Positions 24,261-28,099 of a DNA stretch of 28,099 nt are shown one piece after another (the stretch's first letter is position 1; every line of letters starts with the position of its first letter). Position numbers and translations under genes: made by a program. Under the pieces are notes generated by a model. That model was not told the origin of the DNA. It saw only the letters and a program-made list of their open reading frames with translations, and did not search any database. Source of the stretch: a virus; IMG/VR virus record IMGVR_UViG_3300028361_000099, positions 1 through 28,099 of that record. One strand, given 5' to 3'.

Positions 24261-24731
24261 GTTTTTTTTAAATAATCAATAGCTTTTTCAAGCAACTCAG
24301 TATCATCATCAAAAAAACCAATAGCACTGTTACACTTCCCACAAAGAAGTCCTCTAATCTTATTTGTCTTGTGACAATGATCCATTGAAAGAAGATTTAG
24401 TGTTCCATTTTTGTGTTTCATTGTTTCTGGCTTACCACAAATGGCACACAGTCCTTTTTGTTTTTTTTAAAAGTGTATTAAATTCCTCGAAAGATAAATC
24501 TATACCCAAGGAACGTATTTTTGCTTTAAAGTTTTTCTTTTCGTTTTTTTCTGGATTTTTTTCTGTATACAATTTGTTATATGCGTCAGTTTTATCTTTG
24601 TTTCTTTTTCGCCATTTTCTCTGATACTTATTTATCTCATCACGGTGTTTTTTATAGTGACGCTGTTTTTGTGCCTTTTCTTTTTCAGGATTTCTTTGTC
24701 TCCATGTTTTTTTTGTTTTATTTTTTTCCAT
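24257..24731 (-). pseudogene. Endonuclease VII-family HNH gene with a one-base frameshift
   Basis: The first part encodes 90 residues of a Lys/Arg-rich coil (RQRNPEKEKAQKQRHYKKHR) in one frame, then a run of eight A (minus strand, 24461-24468). Deleting one A there continues as QKGLCAICGKPE, LLSMDHCHKTNKIRGLLCGK and CNSAIGFFDDD, a full endonuclease VII zinc/HNH motif, to a TGA that overlaps the primase ATG as ATGA. The joined product would be 157 residues. As written, translation ends early after ...TVCHLW. A real inactivation, a sequencing error in the homopolymer, or RNA-polymerase slippage on the A8 run are the options. In related phages such enzymes resolve branched DNA or act as mobile nucleases. 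Confidence 0.85.
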
Positions 24732-24736
24732 AATAA

Positions 24737-24850
24737 TTAAAAATTCATACTCAAAATACCCTCAACAGGGGAGCCAGTGATGCAATTCACTTGAGACCTG
24801 TTAAGGGTATTTTGTTTACGAGTATTCTTTTTAGTTATTGTTTTTTGCAT
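24737..24850 (-). CDS. Possible 37-residue peptide between SSB and endonuclease VII genes
   Basis: This ORF starts MQKTITKKNTRK, ends VEGILSMNF and sits 5 nt before the endonuclease start. It covers the strong hairpin at 24752-24814, so the DNA may be a regulatory structure rather than a gene. I do not recognise the peptide. Confidence 0.25.
   Translation of the reverse strand: MQKTITKKNTRKQNTLNRSQVNCITGSPVEGILSMNF
24752..24814 (-). promoter_or_regulatory. Long stable hairpin, candidate attenuator after the SSB gene
   Basis: CAAAATACCCT (24752-24762) pairs with AGGGTATTTTG (24804-24814), then after one mismatch AACAGG (24764-24769) pairs with CCTGTT (24797-24802), and AGTGA/TCACT pairs inside. 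Outer ATACT/AGTAT can extend it. It lies between a gene whose product is needed in large amounts (SSB) and lower-demand enzymes, so partial termination or mRNA processing is likely. A T-rich side is present but weak, so I do not call it a plain terminator. The rest of the 165-nt gap shows nothing else clear. Confidence 0.55.
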
Positions 24851-24896
24851 TTTTTTGGCTCCCTTGCGTCTGCTTTACTACCTACCCAACTTCTGC

Positions 24897-25556
24897 TTAA
24901 AAAGGAATATCATTCGGATCGATTTCTTCTGGTATATATTCTGGAGCAGTGCTTGGTGCAACTGAGTTAGCAAGTCCTGTTGGACTTTGTGGAGTAGTTT
25001 GGGCAACTGCTGTCTTTACTGGAAGCTTTGGAATTATAACAGTGTTCACCATGTTCTCAAGAAACGCCATTCGCTTCGTGTCATCCCATACTAGCTCTCC
25101 CTTGATAGTAACTTGCTCCATGTCAGGCATACCATTTGGTGCGTCACGAGTGAACGCATGCTTCAAAGCATTACCGTTCTGATTGATAAACAATGAGCTT
25201 CGGTTCTTACCGTCAACTTCTTTCACGCTAGGTGATACTTTCATCTCTTGAGTGAAGTCCACGTTAGGTAGTTGTTTAAGCAAAGCTGTTGAGAAGCTGT
25301 TGCTGTATGAAAGTTGTAGCGTGTACAACTCTTCCTTGTCTCGGAACCCAAAGTTCCAAGTCTTCCCATAGTTCCCATCCCTTACTTCTATGCTCTCCAA
25401 CTTACCTGTGAAGCTGTCGTAGAATTTCTCGTGAACAGTGTTCCCGATTTTGTTTACTCTTGTAATAGCTCCCTCTGTTCCCTCTGATACTCGTTGGCAA
25501 AGTTTGCCTTGTAGGATAGTAATGAAATTACCTCCCGTCCTTTGTTCTAATCCCAT
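24897..25556 (-). CDS. Single-stranded DNA-binding protein-like, 219 aa
   Basis: The C-terminus is acidic and ends DPNDIPF, the tip by which SSBs recruit partner proteins. It is preceded by a flexible Pro/Thr/Ser stretch (AVAQTTPQSPTGLANSVAPS). The N-terminal ~180 residues are beta-rich and start MGLEQRTGGNFITILQGKLC, then TRVNKIGNTVHEKFYDSF, as in a group of phage ssDNA-binding proteins distinct from E. coli SSB. It would coat single strands for the primase-helicase and nucleases downstream. It is the first gene behind P1, with an 88-nt leader containing three hairpins. ATG 25556 follows ACAACATT with no Shine-Dalgarno. Confidence 0.75.
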   Translation of the reverse strand: MGLEQRTGGNFITILQGKLCQRVSEGTEGAITRVNKIGNTVHEKFYDSFTGKLESIEVRDGNYGKTWNFGFRDKEELYTLQLSYSNSFSTALLKQLPNVDFTQEMKVSPSVKEVDGKNRSSLFINQNGNALKHAFTRDAPNGMPDMEQVTIKGELVWDDTKRMAFLENMVNTVIIPKLPVKTAVAQTTPQSPTGLANSVAPSTAPEYIPEEIDPNDIPF

Positions 25557-25564
25557 AATGTTGT

Positions 25565-25649
25565 TGGTAGATTACTACCATTTTTTAATTGATAACCAGA
25601 TAAGTCTGGTCAGATTTTGTTCTCGGACTAAGAGACATTATCTTCTCTT
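25565..25649 (-). promoter_or_regulatory. Three hairpins in the SSB mRNA leader
   Basis: On the minus strand, going toward the gene: AAGAGA/TCTCTT (25630-25649), ACCAGA/TCTGGT with a 4-base loop (25595-25610), and TGGTAG/CTACCA with a 4-base loop (25565-25580). The last one ends only 8 bases before the ATG. Such a stack could control translation, for example by SSB binding its own mRNA as known for other phage ssDNA-binding proteins; that use is inference. Confidence 0.6.
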
Positions 25650-25650
25650 T

Positions 25651-25679
25651 ATTATACAGGAGCGCCTGTGTCGGTGCAA
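25651..25679 (-). promoter_or_regulatory. Sigma-70 promoter P1 for the replication operon
   Basis: TTGCAC (25674-25679) and a perfect TATAAT (25651-25656) are 17 bp apart on the minus strand. The start point falls near 25644. The -35 box lies three bases after the stop of the MucR-like gene. CACCGACA (25669-25676) is shared with P2 and is shifted by one base relative to the -35 box. Confidence 0.85.
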
Positions 25680-25681
25680 CT

Positions 25682-26149
25682 TTAGTGTTTATGTTTATTT
25701 TTTAACCTATCTATGGACTGGGGTGATCTTTTATACACTCCTATGCCCTCCTGTCCCTTTGAAAATCTATACTTTGCTCCGTTTTTGAGGTTTTCTACAG
25801 TTCCGTTCTCAAGTGTTTGGTCTCCTTTTTGCTTCCTGTACCACTTAGGGACAGTTCCACGCTTCACATCAAGCCCGTATTCTTCTCGGTACTCTCGTGC
25901 GGTCATATTATGTCGTTGTTGTACATGGCTTCCGAGTTGTACATACCATAGCCCACATATTAAACACTGTACTTTGTCCTTACTTGGTACACTGGCTTTC
26001 TTGTCAGCTCGTAGTCTCTGGAGTTCGGCATTTCTTGGTGCGTACTTGTCGTTGTTCCATTTGTTCCGACACTTGGCACTACAGAAAACTCTATACCGAG
26101 AGTTCGGAAGATCTCCTCCACATATTTTGCAGTCAGTTCTTATGTCCAT
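25682..26149 (-). CDS. Zinc-binding MucR/Ros-like protein, 155 aa
   Basis: Two zinc sites are visible. The first is a ribbon with C7-K-I-C10 and C23-SAK-C27, followed by RNKWNN. The second is C62-LI-C65 with H75 and H80 (LGSHVQQRHNMTAREYREEYG), the MucR/Ros signature in which the zinc finger and the 'T-x-x-E-Y-x-x-x-Y-G' helix bind DNA. The C-terminus is basic and ends KNKHKH. It may be a regulator or a DNA-binding replication helper. Its stop is next to promoter P1. It starts one base after the upstream stop (TAGTATG). Confidence 0.75.
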   Translation of the reverse strand: MDIRTDCKICGGDLPNSRYRVFCSAKCRNKWNNDKYAPRNAELQRLRADKKASVPSKDKVQCLICGLWYVQLGSHVQQRHNMTAREYREEYGLDVKRGTVPKWYRKQKGDQTLENGTVENLKNGAKYRFSKGQEGIGVYKRSPQSIDRLKNKHKH

Positions 26150-26150
26150 A

Positions 26151-26333
26151 CTAAAAATCCATTTCTAATTGTGTGTACGTCATCTCCATTACTATTTTCC
26201 GAAACTCATCGTCTGGCATTTCTGCATACTTCTTTTTCTTGCGTTCCCGCACAGTGTTCGCCAGAAACAGTTCTTTGAATTCGTCACTCTCCCAGTTGAG
26301 AGTTTCCTTTGTGTAGCTTCGTTTTTTACTCAT
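26151..26333 (-). CDS. Hypothetical charged protein, 60 aa
   Basis: I do not recognise this protein. It is rich in Lys, Glu and Arg (KELFLANTVRERKKKKYAEM), then PDDEFRKIVMEMTYTQLEMD. It looks mainly helical. It starts within the upstream gene's ATGAGTAA overlap (8 nt) and ends one base before the MucR-like gene. Confidence 0.65.
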   Translation of the reverse strand: MSKKRSYTKETLNWESDEFKELFLANTVRERKKKKYAEMPDDEFRKIVMEMTYTQLEMDF

Positions 26334-26814
26334 GTCTCCCTTTCTTTATGACTTCTAAATGTTCGGCACATTCTTCTATACAGCGTTTTGTGTCTTCTAA
26401 TGTGGCGAAGTATGGGAGGTGGAAGTTTGTTTGTATTGAACGATTCCAATCAGAACACCATTCTCCATTATCATGGTTATAGTATAAAAAACACTTTCTT
26501 TTATCATCCCCCCAATCAGGTACAAAAGGTGCATGCTCTCTAGCCCAGTTCCATATAGCTACTGTTGCTTTGTCAAAGTCTCTAGAGTGGATGGCTTGTT
26601 CTTTCGTTTGGAAGCAGTTGCCCATTGCTAGACGACCTTTGTCTATTTCACAATTATCCCATGGGGCGTTAAAAACATCACCATCGTTAGGCATATACCA
26701 ATACTCATCATCCTCCTGTGGAAACGTCTTCTCCTCCAACAGCTCAGGGTTAGCTTCTAATAGTTCTCTCACTTGTTCTTTTGATACTTCTACGTTGTTT
26801 AGTAAATATTTCAT
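26326..26814 (-). CDS. Hypothetical phage protein with a Trp/Asn-rich core, 162 aa
   Basis: Residues 1-30 form a helix (VSKEQVRELLEANPELLEEK). The core has DEYWYMPNDGDVFNAPWDN, then MGNCFQTKEQAIHSRDF and YYNHDNGEWCSDWNRS. A 'YW-x-x-x-x-D-G-x-V-x-x-x-x-W ... GNCF-x-T-KE-A' sequence is common in small phage proteins of unknown function. The C-terminus is a helical block TKRCIEECAEHLEVIKKG. No enzyme motif is seen. It starts at ATGA with the upstream mini-gene. Confidence 0.65.
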   Translation of the reverse strand: MKYLLNNVEVSKEQVRELLEANPELLEEKTFPQEDDEYWYMPNDGDVFNAPWDNCEIDKGRLAMGNCFQTKEQAIHSRDFDKATVAIWNWAREHAPFVPDWGDDKRKCFLYYNHDNGEWCSDWNRSIQTNFHLPYFATLEDTKRCIEECAEHLEVIKKGRHE

Positions 26815-26942
26815 ATATTAAGTATTAAGCTAGTAATCGGTGTCACACTATTCAGCAACTCCATAAAAGTGTGGATGCAATTTTGTACGTTACATAGTAC
26901 TTCTGCGGATGTTGTGACGGTGAGTGTTGTTGTGAGTGGCAT
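26811..26942 (-). CDS. Micro-gene, 43 aa, with mosaic sequence
   Basis: The product is Thr-rich at the start (PLTTTLTVTTSAEVLCNVQN), then has a hydrophobic end, SVTPITSLILNI. The first part resembles a remnant at 27191-27268 (TTTVTAEVACNYLNC); the end resembles the tail of the 31-residue ORF at 27861-27956 (LPLTSLIIGV). It lies one base after the upstream stop and ends with an ATGA overlap. It looks like a recombined micro-gene, or DNA kept for its regulatory motif. Confidence 0.4.
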   Translation of the reverse strand: MPLTTTLTVTTSAEVLCNVQNCIHTFMELLNSVTPITSLILNI

Positions 26943-26943
26943 G

Positions 26944-27024
26944 TTATTCAGATGTTAAAAACATCATTGTGAAAATTATAATAACTAGTCCTTCAAGTAT
27001 ATGTTCTCCTGTCATACTACTCAT
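26944..27024 (-). CDS. Micro-gene, 26 aa, hydrophobic peptide
   Basis: From ATG 27024 the product reads MSSMTGEHILEGLVIIIFTM then MFLTSE. Residues ~10-23 are a hydrophobic stretch that could span or sit in a membrane. The start overlaps the upstream stop by 8 nt (ATGAGTAG), a junction type repeated twice nearby. ATG 27015 is an alternative, one base after that stop. It is not certain that it is translated. Confidence 0.4.
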   Translation of the reverse strand: MSSMTGEHILEGLVIIIFTMMFLTSE

Positions 27025-27178
27025 GTTTAATTTTCTTAAGCTCCATCTCGTACCAGTCAAGTAACTTGTGCATACCGACCTTCCGCTTTTCGGCATACGC
27101 TGGGTACTTTTTTTGTAATTCTTCCCACTTTATGTCCATAGCTTTTATGAGGTTTCCTTTTGTTTTGAAGCTAGTCAT
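27017..27178 (-). CDS. Small charged helical protein, 53 aa
   Basis: The sequence begins MTSFKTKGNLIKAMDIKWEE and continues LQKKYPAYAEKRKVG, ending MELKKIKHE. It looks helical and basic; I do not recognise it. The leader TAACCACACCAAACCATGA is repeated exactly at another start at 27956. It ends HE* like two other genes nearby. Confidence 0.55.
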   Translation of the reverse strand: MTSFKTKGNLIKAMDIKWEELQKKYPAYAEKRKVGMHKLLDWYEMELKKIKHE

Positions 27179-27193
27179 GGTTTGGTGTGGTTA
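27175..27193 (-). repeat. 19-bp start-region repeat, copy 1 (copy 2 at 27953-27971)
   Basis: On the minus strand TAACCACACCAAACCATGA is exact at both places and covers the ATG of the 53-residue gene (27178) and of the 31-residue ORF (27956). Confidence 0.9.
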
Positions 27194-27268
27194 GGTGTTC
27201 TCTCGCTTGTGACAATTTAGGTAGTTACACGCTACTTCTGCTGTTACTGTTGTCGTATTAATTCTGGG
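27191..27268 (-). pseudogene. Remnant of a micro-gene without start codon
   Basis: The frame reads NTTTVTAEVACNYLNCHKRE then NT and a TAA. No ATG, GTG or TTG lies between it and the preceding in-frame stop. The segment TVTAEVACNYLNC matches TVTTSAEVLCNVQNC in the 43-residue micro-gene. It overlaps the end of the YopX-like gene and fills most of the gap before the 53-residue gene. Confidence 0.35.
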
Positions 27269-27864
27269 TTATCGTGTACATTTCCAACTTTTGCGTATCT
27301 TTTAAAATCAGACATATGTACACAATGTGTATTTCCACAACCACTTTCTTCTTTTGAATTTACTAATCTTCTACTATACCCCGTTTCATCTTTATAAATT
27401 TCAAATAAATCATCATCACAATATATACATTTGAATAAATCACCTGTATATATTCTCTCACCATTCACATCATCAATACCAATATACTGCATCAAAATAT
27501 TGGTATCATTAATACAATAATTATGAACATTCTTTTCGCCATTTGAATCTATATACCTTCCACGAAAATTTTTCTTTGCAATATGTATTGTGAGTACTTC
27601 AACCATTGTCCAAACACCTTGCCATTTTCCATTTTCTAAGTGGTCCCAATCACAATATACCCAAGCTCTAAAGTGAGGTATATTTATTTCCTCTACACTC
27701 TTTTCTTCTGTTCTCATAAACTCCTCAGCATATTTAGGGTCTTCTCTCATTCTTTTTTCAATAGGACACTCACCGCCATCATTTACAGATGGACAGTTTG
27801 TAGTCAGACATAAAGGGCAATCTACTATACAGTTGCCGTCTTCGTCATAATCGTTTTCATTCAT
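27244..27864 (-). CDS. YopX-family protein with extra Cys-rich N-terminus, 206 aa
   Basis: Residues ~64-206 match the YopX layout: HFRAWVYCDWD, then ILMQYIGIDDVNGERIYTGD at ~123-142 and VGNVHDNPEL at ~193-202. The role of this widespread phage family is unknown. Residues 1-50 are a Cys-rich extension (NCIVDCPLCLTTNCP), and residues ~55-64 (KSVEEINIPH) repeat exactly in the short ORF just upstream. The extension and the repeat suggest a rearranged 5' end. The ATG overlaps the upstream ORF's stop by ATGA. Confidence 0.75.
   Translation of the reverse strand: MNENDYDEDGNCIVDCPLCLTTNCPSVNDGGECPIEKRMREDPKYAEEFMRTEEKSVEEINIPHFRAWVYCDWDHLENGKWQGVWTMVEVLTIHIAKKNFRGRYIDSNGEKNVHNYCINDTNILMQYIGIDDVNGERIYTGDLFKCIYCDDDLFEIYKDETGYSRRLVNSKEESGCGNTHCVHMSDFKRYAKVGNVHDNPELIRQQ
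27671..27703 (-). repeat. 33-bp direct repeat, copy 1 (copy 2 at 27910-27942)
   Basis: The two copies are identical over 33 bases, 239 bp apart, and are read in the same frame to give KSVEEINIPH in both the YopX-like gene and the 31-residue ORF. Confidence 0.9.
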
Positions 27865-27956
27865 ACTCCTATTATTAGACTAGTAAGCGGTAACACAAAC
27901 TCCAGGAGTAAGTGAGGTATATTTATTTCCTCTACACTCTTTGGTTTATTACTCAT
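27861..27956 (-). CDS. Micro-gene or displaced 5' end of the YopX gene, 31 aa
   Basis: The product begins MSNKPKSVEEINIPHLLLEF and ends VLPLTSLIIGV. Its first part equals a stretch inside the YopX-like protein, at DNA level too. It probably was the original start of that gene before an insertion or duplication of about 239 bp. It overlaps the upstream stop by 8 nt (ATGAGTAA) and the YopX start by ATGA. Confidence 0.45.
   Translation of the reverse strand: MSNKPKSVEEINIPHLLLEFVLPLTSLIIGV
27910..27942 (-). repeat. 33-bp direct repeat, copy 2
   Basis: See the copy at 27671-27703. The identical coding frame points to a recent duplication. Confidence 0.9.
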
Positions 27957-28098
27957 GGTTTGGTGTGGTTATATGTTTGATAAGTTTTCCAAGTATCATA
28001 GATGAACCTGACATCTTCACTTCTAGTGGTGCGTTTCTTATTTCTTTCTTTACCCACTCCACTATCTCCGCATCTCTCTCCTTACGGGTTTGGTGTTT
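27949..28098 (-). CDS. C-terminal part of a hypothetical protein (5' end outside window)
   Basis: The frame is open from the right edge: KERDAEIVEWVKKEIRNAPL, then KMSGSSMILGKLIKHI, ending TTPNHE. It looks helical. The stop lies within an ATGAGTAA overlap with the next ORF. I do not recognise it. Confidence 0.5.
   Translation of the reverse strand, partial: KHQTRKERDAEIVEWVKKEIRNAPLEVKMSGSSMILGKLIKHITTPNHE
27953..27971 (-). repeat. 19-bp start-region repeat, copy 2
   Basis: Same sequence as 27175-27193; it covers the ATG at 27956 and the end of the partial upstream gene. Confidence 0.9.
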
Positions 28099-28099
28099 T

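Noticed and set aside
24769-24863. GGGAGCC/GGCTCCC long-distance pair taken alone as proof of a riboswitch
   Set aside because: A 7-bp complement in a region of this size can arise by chance; it is only mentioned with the strong hairpin.
26811-26850. Promoter-like reading of GTGACA upstream of the 162-residue gene
   Set aside because: No good -10 box lies at 16-18 bp, so it is treated as a repeated motif rather than a promoter.
16294-28098. Recoded stop codons (TGA read as Gly or Trp) as in some uncultivated bacterial lineages
   Set aside because: TGA ends many well-defined genes through ATGA overlaps, and no gene needs TGA read-through.

Overview
The window is a piece of a double-stranded DNA bacteriophage (or prophage) genome. 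It encodes tail/virion proteins, a lysis-like pair, and a phage replication and recombination set, and has no ribosomal, tRNA or metabolic genes. The code is standard: TGA ends many genes. Most genes lack a Shine-Dalgarno sequence and start right after an A/T-rich stretch, yet two minus-strand promoters match the sigma-70 consensus (TTGACA-N17-TATAAT and TTGCAC-N17-TATAAT). That argues against a Bacteroidota host and fits a low-GC host that often initiates without Shine-Dalgarno pairing. The host cannot be named from this sequence.

Bases 1-16107 are a plus-strand late (virion) operon. In order: the end of a structural protein; an unknown protein; a DUF2341/LamG-like surface protein with three 11-residue C-terminal repeats; a membrane-anchored coiled-coil protein; a GT2 glycosyltransferase with a TPR-like tail; a papain-like C1 peptidase followed by a holin-like protein; a probable head-tail adaptor; a small collagen-like protein; a probable tail nozzle; a tail fibre; small and low-complexity proteins, one with a peptidoglycan-binding domain; and a 1528-residue polyvalent protein with an HEYGH metallopeptidase motif. 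The order adaptor, nozzle, fibre, then several large ejected-type proteins resembles short-tailed (podovirus-like) phages. Terminase, portal and capsid genes would lie to the left.

Bases 16108-16293 hold a bidirectional terminator and a strongly base-paired 87-nt element between the convergent operons.

Bases 16294-28099 are minus-strand early genes, read right to left: a mosaic cluster of very short overlapping genes with a YopX-like protein and a MucR/Ros-like zinc protein; promoter P1; an SSB-like protein with three hairpins in its leader; an endonuclease VII gene broken by one base in an A8 run; a primase-helicase; a DnaQ-like exonuclease; an SF2 helicase; an HNH endonuclease apparently inserted at the helicase 3' end; promoter P2; then a HIT-family protein, a winged-helix-like protein, a resolvase-like PD-(D/E)XK protein, a 50-residue ribbon-helix-helix protein, a Lys-rich protein, a RecB/Cas4-like nuclease and two small proteins. 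Together these could prime, unwind, protect and recombine phage DNA.

Most worth a second look: the HNH insertion with a recoded copy of the helicase terminus; the broken endonuclease VII gene; the shared CACCGACA word in both promoters; the structured element at 16.2 kb; the recurring fixed stop/start junctions; the shuffled micro-gene cluster at 26.8-28.1 kb; and the phage-borne HIT protein directly behind a near-consensus promoter with an almost absent 5' leader.
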